Shown here: positions 37,701-49,739 of the stretch, one piece after another | How the letters are laid out: each line of letters starts with the position of its first letter | Position numbering within the stretch: the stretch's first letter is position 1 | Source of the DNA: Impatiens glandulifera | Lineage: Eukaryota > Streptophyta > Magnoliopsida > Ericales > Balsaminaceae | Direction: 5' to 3' | DNA length: 64,000 nucleotides | NCBI RefSeq assembly: GCF_907164915.1 | Contig: NC_061863.1 | Location: 47,465,382-47,529,381, forward strand | Made by a program: the position numbers and the translations under genes | Notes under the pieces: generated by a model | Seen by the model: the letters and a program-made list of their open reading frames with translations, nothing else | The model's database searches: none | What the model was told of the DNA's origin: nothing

Positions 37701-38039
37701 ACAAGGACTACAACTTGCTTGGTTATTACAAATAGCAGAGGACTACAATTTGCTCAGAAACTAATTATTGATAAAAATAACCACATAAATAATAATGTGG
37801 AAATAATTCTTTCTATTTTAGTGACACATTTATTAACTTATAAATATTCAATTAGTAACATAATATAAAGACAGGCGAATTTTAGCGTAAAAAACTCTTT
37901 CAACAAAAGTAAAACAACATTATGAGTTATAAAATATTCTTATAAATTAAGGTTTACATCTAAAAGATTACTCAATCTTCAAAAATAACATTAACATTAA
38001 AGATGATATATACCTATAAAATGTATCTTCATTAATATT
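37701..38039. other. Spacer between the two copia derivatives
   Basis: AT-rich DNA with a short duplicated phrase (GATAAAAGAACCACATAAATAAT, near 37674 and 37770 with changes). No gene. Confidence 0.35.
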
Positions 38040-38044
38040 GAAAA

Positions 38045-38810
38045 TGAAGGAAATATGTCCTTTAATTTAATGTGCAATGACTAAACCTGAATAGGACAAT
38101 TAACGGTGATAATTTAATCCGATTATATTAGAATCACAGCACTTTGCTAGAAGCCAACTATGATTAATGAGGTTAAACCCATAGCTATTATAATTGGGTC
38201 CTATGAGGTCAAACACTTAGAGTTGGAAGAATAGATTAATGAGAATGAAATCCAATTATTAATAATATATTAGATATTATTAATAATTAGAAATAATATC
38301 TTATTTATAAAATAAAATAATTAAACATAATAAATTGATTATGGAAACGTGATATATCAAATTAATTATGAATATAATAATTTGAAATAGATTTTATTTA
38401 GAAAATAAAATATTTATCATAAATATTAATTGCAAAACGGAGGAATGCCAAAAGATGGTCTTTTGATTTTCTTTTGCCCTGACTCTCTAATTTAACAACT
38501 TAAAATAGGGATTTGAGAATGGTGCATAGGTAATTGAAAAACTCATTTTTTTCCCATAAGTAATTAGACTGCTTCTATTGTTCTTTCATCCTACCAGTAG
38601 AAGTCAACTGAATTTTAACGAGCTCGTGTGGACCAACTAGAGGAGCAACACGTGGGGCTCTCATCCTTTATACTATAAGATATACCGAATTCACGCATCA
38701 AATGTATCACCTTTTCGATATTGTTTTTAATCGCTAAATGCATGAACATCCTAAATAAATATTAAGATATAATCTTATTTTCCGCAACATACATCTAATG
38801 AATGTCAACA
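38045..38810 (+). repeat. Copia LTR 1 (complete)
   Basis: Begins TGAAGGAAATATG, a common copia LTR start, and ends AATGTCAACA, obeying the TG...CA rule. The primer-binding site follows at 38812. 766 bp. Confidence 0.85.
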
Positions 38811-38811
38811 A

Positions 38812-38823
38812 TGGTATCAGAGC
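38812..38823 (+). other. Primer-binding site
   Basis: TGGTATCAGAGC, the sequence complementary to the 3' end of initiator methionine tRNA used by plant copia elements, one base after LTR 1. Its reversed partner lies at 41405-41416 with one change. Confidence 0.9.
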
Positions 38824-39706
38824 GAGATTTTAACATAAACCGATTGAATAAATTAATCGGTAATTTTGATGCAATAATTTTCTGAAGATCTTGTTAGTCT
38901 TCTAGTTTGATTAAAAATTTTACATGGACAAACCTAAAATTAAAATAAATATTTGAATAAAATAAATATGATTTATGTTACTATTTCTTAAGAGTTAAGA
39001 AATATTAAAGATTAAAATAAATGTGATTTATGTTACTATTTCTTAATAGTTAAGAAATATTAAAGATTAAAATAAATATGATTTATTTAATACATTTTTT
39101 GGGGGGCAATTGTTTTATAATTTATTTTATAATTAGATTATAATATATAATTTTAATTCAATTGATGAACTTTAAGTTTAAAGATGGAGATTTATGAAAG
39201 ATTTGTTTTTAATAAAAGACAACAAAATATTAGTTCCTAAAGAATATTTGGGCAATGCCTTTCTGTGTCATAACCCATGCAGTTTATGGTTTTTTTGTTG
39301 AATGGGATTCGCAAAAGCAATGGTGTACTTCCTCAACTTTATACTCCTGAGGGTGAATCTATACGGGGATTCATAAACCTTGATACAATTGTACCCAACA
39401 AGAGACCAAAAGAAAGTTTTGGATCTTGAGGCAGGGAGATGATTCTAACATTAGATGTGAATTATCAACCAAGAATTATAAAGGAATGTTTATAATTAGT
39501 AAATTGTTACTTACCTTAAACACACAAGTCCTAAGATAGTGCAAAAGTACGTTGGGCTTGTATGTGATGGGATTTTGGAATTATTTTATTTATAATGAAA
39601 AATTATAACTTGAATAAAATGCGCAATCGTATATATTAAATTATTTAATCATAGATATTTATAATTTTTTTTGACTGATTTGCATATCTATCACATAATG
39701 TAGATA

Positions 39707-39928
39707 ATGGCAAACGATAATTTTAAGTTCTCTCTACGCTCAATTGTTGAGAAAAACAAGCTCAATGGAACGAACTTCCTTGATTGGGAAAGGATTCTGA
39801 GAATCATTCTTAGTTCTGAGGGACGTAAGGATGCCCTTGCAACCCCTATCCCGATGGTGATAGAAACCTCATCTGATGAGGAGAAGACAAACACAATTCG
39901 GTTGAAAAATGAAGCATTGCTTGTCTAA
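39707..39928 (+). pseudogene. Copia gag, truncated copy in the left arm
   Basis: 73 codons from MANDNFKFSLRSIVEKNKLN to a stop just where the inverted repeat ends. It matches the first part of the minus-strand copy at 40042-40503 (for example LNGTNFLDWER, ALATPIPMVIETSSDEE). This is the N-terminal region of UBN2/DUF4219-type copia gag. The frame loses the rest of the domain because the palindrome switches at about 39927. It lies about 0.9 kb after LTR 1 and its primer site, the normal order for a 5' half element. It has no knuckle and no pol region. Confidence 0.8.
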
Positions 39929-39929
39929 A

Positions 39930-40503
39930 ACATGATTTGAATGAGGATATGGTATTGCATTAGACCATTCATATGGTATTGCATTCTGAATGGTGCAAAA
40001 CCATCATGTAAGGATCTAAGAACAATATCAGTGGCCAACTCTTAGTCATATGGGGTCCCCAAATTTTCCATCCACTTGAATAGTCCAGTAAGACTAATTA
40101 CATGAGGACTCATAGGTTTTCCCTTCACAAGCTTTCTATCAAGTATAGCCTTGTGAGTCTCATATCGTTCTATCATTGCCTGATCTTGAAACAATGTTTT
40201 CAGTTCACTTATGATGGTATAGGCATCAGAATTCAAAAATCTCTTTTGCAATTCAGGTTCCATTGCGGAAAGCATTAAGCAAGTGACAGGCAATACTTCG
40301 TTTTCCAACCAAATTATGTTTACCTTCTCCTCATCAGATGAGGTTTCTATCACCATCGGGATAGGGGTTGCAAGGGCGTCCTCACGTCCCTCAGACCTGA
40401 GAATGATTCTAATATTCCTTTCCCAATCAAGGAAGTTTGTTCCATTGAGTTTGTTTTTTTCAACAATTGAGCGTAAAGAGAATTTAAAATTATCGTTTGC
40501 CAT
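39930..40503 (-). pseudogene. Copia gag, longer copy in the right arm
   Basis: An open frame of 153 codons (40503-40042, minus strand) encodes the UBN2-type gag of Ty1/copia, including LNGTNFLDWERNIRIILRSE, a region around LKTLFQDQAMIERYET, and KGKPMSPHVISLTGLFKWME. After the stop at 40042 the same frame still reads ELATDIVLRSLHDGFAPF, so a TAG interrupts a once longer gene. The part beyond 40286 towards lower coordinates is the single-copy spacer of the palindrome. No zinc knuckle or pol was seen. In an active element the product would form the virus-like particle. Confidence 0.8.
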
Positions 40504-41417
40504 TATCTACATTATGTGATAAATATGTAAATTAGTCAAAAAAAATTTTATAAATATCTATGATTAAACAATTTAATATATACGATTGCGCATTTTATTC
40601 AAGTTATAATTGTTCCTTATGAATAAAATGATTCAAAATCCCATCACATATAAGCCCAACGTACTTTTGCACTGCCTTAGGACTTGTGTGTTTAAGGTAA
40701 GTAACAATTTACTAATTATAAACATTCCTTTATAATTCTTGGTTGATAATTCACATCCAATGATATCTCCATGCCTCAAGATCCAAAACTTTCTTTTGGT
40801 CTCTTGTTGGGTACAACCGTATCAAGGTTTATGAATCCCCGTATAGATTCACCCTCATGAGTATAAGGTTGAGGAAGTACACCATCGCTTTTGCGAAAAC
40901 CATTCAACCAAAAAACCATAAACTGCATGTGTTATGACACGGAAAGGCATTGCCCAAATATTCTTTAGGAACTAATATTTTGTTGTCTTTTATTAAAAAA
41001 AAATCTTTCATGAATCTCCATCCTTGAACTTAAAGTTCATAAATTGAATTAAAATTATATATTATAATCTAATTATAAAATAAATTGTAAAACAATTACC
41101 CCAAAAAAATGTATTAAACAAATTATATTTATTTTAATCTTTAATATTTCATAACTCTTAAGAAATAGTAACATAAATCACATTTAGTTTAATTTTTAAC
41201 ATTTCTTAACTCTTAAGAAATAGTAACATAAATCATATTTATTTTATTTAAATATTTATATTATTTAATCTTAAAATATTTATTTTAATTTTACGTTTGT
41301 TCATGTAAAATTTTCTAGCAAACTAGAAGACTAACAAGATCTTCAGAAAATTATTGCATCAAAATTAACGATTAATTTATTCAATCGGTTTATGCTAAAA
41401 CCTCGTTCTGATACCAT

Positions 41418-42141
41418 TGTTGACATTCATTAGATGTATGTTGCGGAAAATAAGATTATATCTTAAAATCTATTCAGGATGTTCATGCATTTAGCAATTA
41501 AAAGCATTATCGAAAATGATGCGTGAATTCGGTATATCTTGGAGTATAAAATTTTGAGAGCCCCACGTGTTGCTCCTCTAGTTGGTTCACACGAGCTCGT
41601 CAAGATTCAGTTGACTTCGATTGATAGGATGAGAGAACAACATAAGTAATCTAATTGATTATGGAAAAAAATAAGTTTTTCAATCACCTATTCACCATCT
41701 CCCAGATCCCTATTTTAAGTTGTTAAATTAGAGAGTTTAGGCAAAAGAAAACCAAAAGACCATCTTTTCCAATCCTCCGTTTTGCAATTAATATTTATGA
41801 TAAACGTTTTATTTTCTAAATAAAATATATTTTAAATCATTTTATTCATAATTAATTTGATATATCACGTTTCCATAATTAATTTACCATGGTTAATTAT
41901 TTTATTTCATAAATAAAATATTATTTCTAATTATTAATAATATCTAATATATTATTAATAATTGGATTTCATTTCCATTAATCTATTATGTCAACTCTAA
42001 GTGTGTGACCTCATAGGACCCAATTATAATAGTTATGAGTTTAACCCATTATTGGTAGTTGGCTTCTAACAAAGCATTGTGACTCCTAACATAATCGGAT
42101 TAAATTATTATCGTTAATTATAATATCCAGGTTTAGTCATT
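41418..42141 (-). repeat. Copia LTR 2, inverted, 5' end truncated
   Basis: Starts TGTTGACATTCATTAG on the plus strand (the LTR 3' end) and runs to about 42141. It stops short of the expected LTR start TGAAGGAAATATG by roughly 25-30 bases. Confidence 0.8.
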
Positions 42142-42150
42142 GTACTGTGA

Positions 42151-42907
42151 CTCCTTTAATTTAATGTGCAATGACTAAACCTGGATATGACAGTTAACAG
42201 TGATAATTTAATCTGGTTATATTAGGAGTCGTAGTGCTTTGCTAGAAGCCAACTACGATTAATGATGTTAAACCCATAGTTATTATAATTGGGTCCTATG
42301 AGGTCACACACTTAGAGTTGGTAGAATAGATTAATGGGAATGAAATCCAATTATTAATAATATATTAGATATTATTAATAATTAGAAATAATATTTTATT
42401 TATGAAATAAAATAATTAACCATGGTAAATTGATTATAGAAACGTGATATATCAAATTAATTATAAATATAATAATTTGAAATAGATTTTATTTAGGAAA
42501 TAAAATGTTTATCATAAATATTAATTGCAAAACGGAGAAATGCCAAAAGATGGTCTTTAGGTTTTATTTTACCCTAATTCTCTAATTTAACAGTTTAAAA
42601 TAGGGATCTGGAAAATGGTGCATAGGTAATTGAAGAAACTCATTTTTTTTCCATAAGCAATTAGATTGATTATGTTGTTCTTTCGTCCTAGCAGTCGAAG
42701 TCAACTGAATCTTGACGACCTCGTGTGGACCAACTAGAGGAGCAACACGTGTGACTCTCATCCTTTATACTACAAGATATATCAAATTCAAGCATCAAAT
42801 GTATCACCTTTTCGATAATGTTTTTAATCATTAAATGCATGAACATCCTGAATAGATGTTAAGATAAGATCTTATTTTCTGCAACATACATCTAATGAAT
42901 GTCAACA
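42151..42907 (+). repeat. Copia LTR 3, 5' end truncated
   Basis: A head-to-head partner of LTR 2. It begins at CCTTTAATTTAATGTGC, lacking the first ~14 bases of the LTR, and ends AATGTCAACA followed by the target duplication GAAAA. A 10-base novel segment (TACTGTGACT) joins it to LTR 2. Confidence 0.8.
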
Positions 42908-42912
42908 GAAAA

Positions 42913-43520
42913 TACTTAAACCGAGATATCTAAGAAGAAAAGAGAAAGGAATTGAAGAAAATAAGATTTTCTTTCTAATAGTTCCCTTTGTCTTCCTCCC
43001 TTTGTGTTTTTATTTGTGACAAACTATTATGCTTATTATATAGTATATATAATATATTGTTAGTACAACACTAATGTTTGGAAATAGACCTTTATCTCTC
43101 CATTGAAAGGCATCCCTATCTTTGTATACTCATTATTCATTTATTTAAAAATAATATTATAAAAACGTTTGTATGGAGTGTACATTTTAATTATAAGGAG
43201 TGTAGGTTGTTAAAAGAATTAAATTTTAGTTAGTTTCTAGTAATTAATTAGAATGTCCAGTCGATCTGACAATACATATGAGATTTGATCCAATTAAAGT
43301 GTTTCTAAAAAATTAAAATTTATAAACGCCTTAAATGGAATTAAAAGTTATGAATGTGGAGTGAAAGAAAAAAATACCTTACCCATTGGATTTGTGTTTG
43401 ACCAATCATAAGAATCTTCCAAACATGCATGCAAGAAGATCCTGAAAATACCACAAATCTCAAAAAAACAAATCTACAAAATTCAAGAAACTACGATCAA
43501 GAACTAATAGATGAAGAATT
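42913..43520. other. Intergenic DNA, nothing recognised
   Basis: Moderately AT-rich flank of the copia element. No gene. Confidence 0.35.
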
Positions 43521-44430
43521 TGTTGGGATTTATTAGATTTTAAGCAAAAATTTCAAATCTAAATTTAACACATAATTCTTGGATTTCTATGCATAATATG
43601 ATACGATAAAAAAACTGTAATTTATAGAAAATACTTGTTAATGCGTGAAACGAGTTAAACTTGTTGATGTATGAACTGAGTCAGATCTGGTGATATAAAT
43701 CTGGTGATATAAATGAAGATGAGGGCCTTACGTGTTACTCATCTAATTAGTCCACACGAGCCATGAATGAGCCTGACTAAATCATCTCAACATTGATAGC
43801 TACGACGAAATAATGAAACAATCAACCTTGTTTGGTTGAAAAGATGATGGTTTCTTAAACTCACAATACTTACAAGAATAGTATTATTCTTATACTTCAT
43901 ACTTCATTAGTTTTGACATCTTCATTATATAAATAAATTATAGAATATTTAAGGAAGAAATATCTAAAATATTGAAAAAATTTATAGAATATGAAAAGAA
44001 GGAATATTTAAAATATTGTAACTCTTTCCTTAGTTAATTTTTTGATTATATATTATTTTATTTTATTTTATAAATAAATAAATAATATATTTTTTAAGAT
44101 TTTAACACCATAATTAAACTATTTAACTATATATTATTTATTTTATAAATAAATAATATTATTTTAAAATCTTAACTCTATAATTAAATCCTTTAATTAT
44201 ATATATTATTTTATTTTATAAATAAATAATATATTTATTAATATTAATAATATCTAATATATTTATTAATAATTCATCATGTTAATAATATCTAATATAT
44301 TTATTAATAATTCATCACCATTCCTTTAGTTATAAGGGCTTATAGCAAATTCTAAACACTAAACAGTAGCCTGCACCTCTCAAATAATTAAATTAAATAT
44401 TGTAGTACGATTCCTTTAATAAAAGTTAAA
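43521..44430 (-). mobile_element. Diverged solo LTR related to the copia LTRs
   Basis: On the plus strand it starts TGTTGGGATTTATTAG and contains ACGTGTTACTCATCTAATTAG and CCACACGAGC, which line up with ACGTGTTGCTCCTCTAGTTGG and TCACACGAGC of LTR 2. The distal part is replaced or expanded by AT-rich tandem DNA. No target duplication was found. Confidence 0.4.
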
Positions 44431-44675
44431 ATATTTAAGAAGATTTCCTTAGTTAACTTTTTGATTATATATATATTATTTTATTTCATAATTAAATAAT
44501 ATATTTTTTTAAATTTTGAACACTATAATTAAACTATTTAATTATATATTATTTATATTATAAATCAATCATATTATTTAAAATTCTTAATTCTATAAAT
44601 AAACCTCTTTAATTATATATATTATTTTATAAATAAATAAATAATATATTTATTATTAATAATATTTACAGTGAT
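44015..44675. repeat. AT-rich tandem repeats
   Basis: Repeated TATATTATTTTATTTTATAAATAAATAA-like phrases alternate with (A)TCTTAA...TATAATTAAA phrases at about 100-bp spacing (44030-44240), with a second block at 44450-44670. CTAATATATTTATTAATAATTCATCA is repeated at about 44250-44320. Confidence 0.6.
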
Positions 44676-46639
44676 AAAAGCGCAGTTTAAATTTTACTGT
44701 CTATTATTCTTACAAGATTTATAGAGTATTGAGCCAAAAAAACTATATTTAATTAAACAAGTTTTGAAAATCAACAATTTGTGTATTACAATTAATAAAT
44801 CTGTTTATCACATTATTAAGAAATATTTCCACTTATATAATATTTAATTGACAAATTATTAATATCTATAAATATACAAAAACTAAACTAGCTAGGTAAA
44901 CTATATGTAAGCATCAATATATTGATATAATATTGACGCATAAATCCTGAAATTTGAAGGAGTAGATAAATATAATATTTAACTAAACTCCAAAATTTTA
45001 TTTTAGAAAGCTTTCTTCTTAAAGTAAATATAAAATCTACAAATTAGTTAAATGTACGAATTAACAACTGGACCCGGTTCTAGTAAATGTTCAAGCCACC
45101 ACCATCAAACCGGTAGGCCCATTCATTTGATTTAAAATTACAACAATCGAATCAAAAATACCTAATAAGTACCCTCGAGTGAGACATTGTAATTATAAAT
45201 TGGTCTAGTGATTAGGTATGATGAGTAAAGTCAAAATTTTGATTTAATTTATATTTTAAAATTTGCAGTAATAATGTAATTATATACATATATAATTCAA
45301 TCAAAACCCTATTTATGTCGATGACAGGGTAGTTGGGTTATTAAATAAAATAAAAATGGATCTAGTCAATATTTCGGTCTAATATTTTGAATGGAAGAAA
45401 TTCTTTTAATATATATATGCTCCCATAAAATTAAATTAAGGCTCATATAAAAAAACTATTGTTTAAGGGGAAAGAAATATTATTATGGTTTTTTTTTAAA
45501 TGAAGCATATGATTGGGACTTGTTTGATATGTAGTTATTTTGAAATAAATTTTTGTTTTTTGAAAAGAAAATTATTGATCATAAAATATGTAATAATTTA
45601 TTTTGATTTTATCCTTTTAAAAAATCTATCAAGGTAGACAGTTTAATGTTAGAGTCGGTTTAAGATACAAAATGTCACGAGTTTAATTTCAACTGACAAC
45701 GTTTTCACTGTAAGGTGTCACGTTAATTCTCTAATTCAAAACAAAAATGCAATTTATTCTATTAGGACGGTGTTATTAAGTATTTTAAATGTATTAAAAA
45801 AATATATTTTTATTTGATTAATTAAATATTGTTGCTGATGAGATAATGGTTTAAAATTTTAAACCACTAATAATCACATCAAGCCAGCCTGGATTTTATC
45901 TCCTTGGTCCTTTTGTTGTTTATTTCAAATTATTTTGGAAAAGGATATTAAGTATTAGTTAGATTTAAAAAAAAAAATTAAAATCCTATTTTTTAGTCCA
46001 AGAGGCTTGTTTGATTTTGAGTTTTTTTTATTATTTTCTTTAAAAAAAAAAACATATTGTTGTAATAAGAATGAGTTATTTAAGATTTGTTTAAACTAAA
46101 CAGTTAAAATATCTTTTTGTATTTAAAATTTAATAAAAAAACAAATAAAATATTTTGATATTTTAATTTATAAATTAAGTGATTTAATTATTAAAATAAT
46201 GATAAATTATTAAAAAATTTAAAAACACAAAACTAAATCCAATATCAAACCACCTCTTAATCCTATTTGTCATAATTTGCTTTGTTAGATTTGGGTTATT
46301 AACCAAAATTAAATATTATTTTTTTTTTTTTATCAATTATATCATTTAATTCATTAATTAAAATAATATTTATTTAAATTAATATTTTTTATTTTATTTA
46401 TATATATTAATATTTTTAAGTTTTTTTATCAAAAATAATCATTACTTACTAAAAATTCTTAAAAATTATTATTTTTTTTCACTTTAAGTTAATTTTATAT
46501 TTATGCACAACTAAATCCTTAAAATTGATTTAAAATTTTTTTAAATCTTAGTAAGTAAAAGTTATTGCTAAATATTATAATTATATTTAAAAATTAAATA
46601 TCAAGTATTTATATTTGTTTTTTGAAAAATAAATAAAAA

Positions 46640-46671
<32 letters not shown>

Positions 46672-47151
46672 TATGAAAAATATTGAAAGTATGGAAAAGT
46701 TTTATTTTAAAAACTGTCGGTGGTCATTAGGTTTGATTATTTTAAAATCGGTTTAGTTTTGTTGATCTTTCTTTTACTTAATAACTATATAAATTAATTA
46801 TAAATTATTTGAGATTAAAATTTATCTAAACATATTTTAAAAACACCTATTTGAATAGTATCATATAAGTTTATATAAGAAAATATCTATAAATTTAATT
46901 TTAAAACATATATTTTTTTATATTATTTCAAAATATAAAAAAAAAAAACTTCATGAGTCATTTGTGAGAAAAGAAAACAAATGTGGAAGCTTCTCATTTA
47001 ATACCTTTTCACAGTTAATGAGTGACAGACAACCAACAGCATCCTCTGTTCATTGTTCCCCCCAAAATCATCTCTCTTTCTCTCTCTCTCTCATAACCTG
47101 AGAATTAATTAGTATGGATTGAATCAAAGATCAATCAAAATCAAATCTTCT
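44676..47151. other. AT-rich intergenic DNA downstream of the LRR gene
   Basis: No gene is supported. A TA run lies at 46648-46671. The TCTCTC tract at 47070-47092 is next to the LRR gene 3' end. Confidence 0.4.
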
Positions 47152-48393
47152 TCATGGAGGAGAAGAAGATGGAATCCTATTACTGACTGTCTTCTGTAAA
47201 TCAAACAGCATCCCACAAACAATAGGTTTCGCCGTCACCGGCATTCTCAGGCAATTGATTCCTCCACCAGGTATAACAGAGCATTCCGGCTGCGGTCTCT
47301 GCATTCCCATCCCAGCTATACAATTCAAACTTATATCAAAACCAGCATTCCTAATCGACAGCTTCGAACATTCTTCACTAAACCCAGAAAAGAAATTATA
47401 CGCAACACTCAGACTCATCAGCCTACTCAAACCACAGATCAACTCCGGCACTTCACCAGACAACTTGTTATGTCCTAAGTTCAGAACCTCAATGCCAGAC
47501 AAACAAGAAATCGTATCCGGCAACCGACCCATCAATGAATTGAAACTCACGTCTAAAACTTGTAAATTCTGCCATAACCCAATCCCTTGAGGAATACAAC
47601 CAGTTAACTGGTTGTTGATGAAAAGAATCTCTTTTAGCCTTGGACCCATGTAACCTAAGCTAAAAGGGATGCTTCCTGTGAATCTATTGTTGGCTAAATT
47701 GATGACGGAAGAAGGTGAATTCCCCAAATTTGATGGGATTTCGCCGCTGAATTGATTGTTATTGAGCAAGATTGCGTCTAGATTTTTGTTGAAGATATCA
47801 TCCGGGATTGGACCGGAGAAGGCGTTGAATCTGAGGTCTAAGTAGAGAAGATTTGGTATGTAAAGAGTGGAAATCGGAAACTGGCCGGAGAATTGGTTAT
47901 TGCTGAGGTCTAGTTCAGTTAAAGAAGACAGATATCTAAAGCTTTCAGGAACAGACCCTGTGAACCTGTTACTGTTTAAATGAAGGATTGATAAATCTGT
48001 GAGAAGAGATAGTTCTCTCACAAGGGTTCCAAGAAGGTTTGCACGGTTTAGATCTATTCCGGCGACGACCGGATCATTCTGACCGATCAAACCGTACCCT
48101 TGTTCAGGTTGCACACAGAAGACCCCCTTGTAGACACACACATTGGATCCTACCCATGTTTCTAGAATCTTCGATGGATCTTCTTTGATTGCAGATTTCC
48201 ATGCTTGGAGAGCAACATAAGCCTGAGTAAGACTTGACGACGGCGACCCACCACCGTTTGGTCCTCCTCCAACCCAGATTCCGCCGCCAATGCCAACACC
48301 GACACCAACTCCGGTGACAAACTTTACGGCGATAATTATGTGAAGAAGAAGAAGAATGCGCCGGAAGTGTTGAGAGAGAAAGACATTCTCCAT
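47152..48393 (-). CDS. LRX-like leucine-rich-repeat protein without extensin domain
   Basis: Intronless, 413 residues from Met at 48393, chosen because a hydrophobic signal peptide (RILLLLHIIIAVKFVTG) follows at once; an upstream in-frame Met at 48489 would bury it behind 32 extra residues. After the signal comes a Gly/Val-rich stretch, an LRR N-cap with ALQAWKSAI and the NVCVYKGVFC cysteines, then about ten plant-type LRRs (for example LTELDLSNNQFSGQFP, LQVLDVSFNSLMGRLP), and a Cys hinge (NCIAGMGMQRPQPEC). In LRX proteins a long Ser-Pro extensin domain follows the hinge. Here only about 40 residues remain, with two more Cys and no SPPPP. Relatives are the secreted LRR-only group such as At4g06744 and At4g28380. 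The likely location is the cell wall or apoplast, with peptide or wall-polymer binding inferred from LRX relatives. Confidence 0.88.
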   Translation of the reverse strand: MENVFLSQHFRRILLLLHIIIAVKFVTGVGVGVGIGGGIWVGGGPNGGGSPSSSLTQAYVALQAWKSAIKEDPSKILETWVGSNVCVYKGVFCVQPEQGYGLIGQNDPVVAGIDLNRANLLGTLVRELSLLTDLSILHLNSNRFTGSVPESFRYLSSLTELDLSNNQFSGQFPISTLYIPNLLYLDLRFNAFSGPIPDDIFNKNLDAILLNNNQFSGEIPSNLGNSPSSVINLANNRFTGSIPFSLGYMGPRLKEILFINNQLTGCIPQGIGLWQNLQVLDVSFNSLMGRLPDTISCLSGIEVLNLGHNKLSGEVPELICGLSRLMSLSVAYNFFSGFSEECSKLSIRNAGFDISLNCIAGMGMQRPQPECSVIPGGGINCLRMPVTAKPIVCGMLFDLQKTVSNRIPSSSPP

Positions 48394-49395
48394 CTTCAGG
48401 TTGCAAAACGAAGATTCAATTCGATTGAGAGCAAAGTCGATGAATTTATGAAGAGGGTGTGAGGTTGATGGTGATGGGGGGACTTTCAATCATTTTTACT
48501 TTTCTTGTGCAGGTCTTGTGATAATGGGACCTTTTTTTCTCTAATAAATGACTCATCACTAAAGATTATTTTAAAACAATTTGTTTTATTTAGATAAATG
48601 TTTAAAATAATTGTATTGTTGTTTATAATTTGATTTGATGATTTAAATTATTAGATTAGTAAGTAATGGATGATGATATATCCTTATATAATAGTTAATT
48701 TAAATTGGCATTAATTATGATTTTACAATAGAATCTAAAGTCAAATAATCTAATCCGAATTTGTTCCTAGTATGTGTCATTTTCGACCTCAAAAATATGT
48801 GTATCTTAAAGTATAATACGATTTTGTGGAAGACCATGAAGCACATAAGTGATGTTGGCAAATGAATATATAATTTTGTTTTTGTACTAAGCTATTTCAT
48901 GGAAAAGTCTATGTTGATCATGTGAACAATTGGCTGGCCTACAGTAAGTCTTAATTTATTTGTTTTTTTTTTCTCATATATAATATAATAATTGTTTTGT
49001 TCATACACTGGATAACATTGGAAAGTATGATACTTGATAAATATTAAGTGTAATTTTGTTTATTTCATATAAAGTTATTATTATCATGATATTAAAATCT
49101 CTTTTTTGAAAGATGGGTAAGAGATTTGTTAAGGTTAAATTTTATGTTTTTGTTTGTTCTTTACTTAATTTTTTTTTTATTTTTTTTACTGTAATTCATC
49201 AAATAATTAATCTTATTATGTTTTAAGTGTGTTAGGTGACATTATGAACACTCGTATATTTATAATGTTTGTGTCATTATGCTTAAACGACTCTAGTTTA
49301 TATCATACAACATTAATCTTTATAAAAACAAAATTATATGCTCACAGACTTATGGCATCTTATGGGTCAAGAGTTCTAGTATTTATTAATTTTGA
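48394..49395. other. Upstream region of the LRR gene and AT-rich DNA
   Basis: A minus-strand TATA-like TATTATATAAGG at about 48685-48696 lies some 300 bases before the start codon, a weak promoter candidate. The rest is AT-rich without genes. Confidence 0.3.
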
Positions 49396-49739
49396 ATTGT
49401 TGCAGCTTTAAATGTAATTGAAAATATATAGTTAATTTTATTAATTAATGACAAGTTATTTGCTGTAATTAAAGAGTAACTAGCATAATGTTTTTTGGAA
49501 TAAATAATATTCATATTTACAAAGTTGAAATACACAAAATACACTTCTTTGTCGGGTATCATCGTCATCGTCATCGTTTTCATTGCCTTTATCATTCTCT
49601 TCTTCGTCAACATCTTTGGTATGGTCTGAACATGAGAAACTTCAATGGTTGGGACAACCTAGTGATCATTTCCATCTCTCATTCATCGATGTTTTCGTTA
49701 TACATAAAAAAAAATAATAACAAATTTGATAAAGAGACA

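Larger units (their letters stand above)
38045..42907. mobile_element. Palindromic Ty1/copia element with three LTRs and 5-bp TSD
   Basis: Order: LTR (+, 38045-38810), primer site and gag start (+), central spacer, gag (-), primer site (-), LTR (-, 41418 to about 42141), LTR (+, about 42151-42907). The whole unit is flanked by GAAAA (38040-38044 and 42908-42912), the copia target-duplication length. The left half 38045-39926 is an inverted copy of about 40286-42141. The spacer is about 360 bp. There is no protease, integrase or reverse transcriptase, so it is non-autonomous. The flanking duplication says that the outer ends came from one insertion. Confidence 0.85.

Noticed and set aside
47255..47590. 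111-codon plus-strand frame
   Set aside because: It is the antisense shadow of the LRR coding region.
48393..48489. Upstream start for the LRR protein
   Set aside because: It would place 32 polar residues before the signal peptide, unlike the secreted LRR family.
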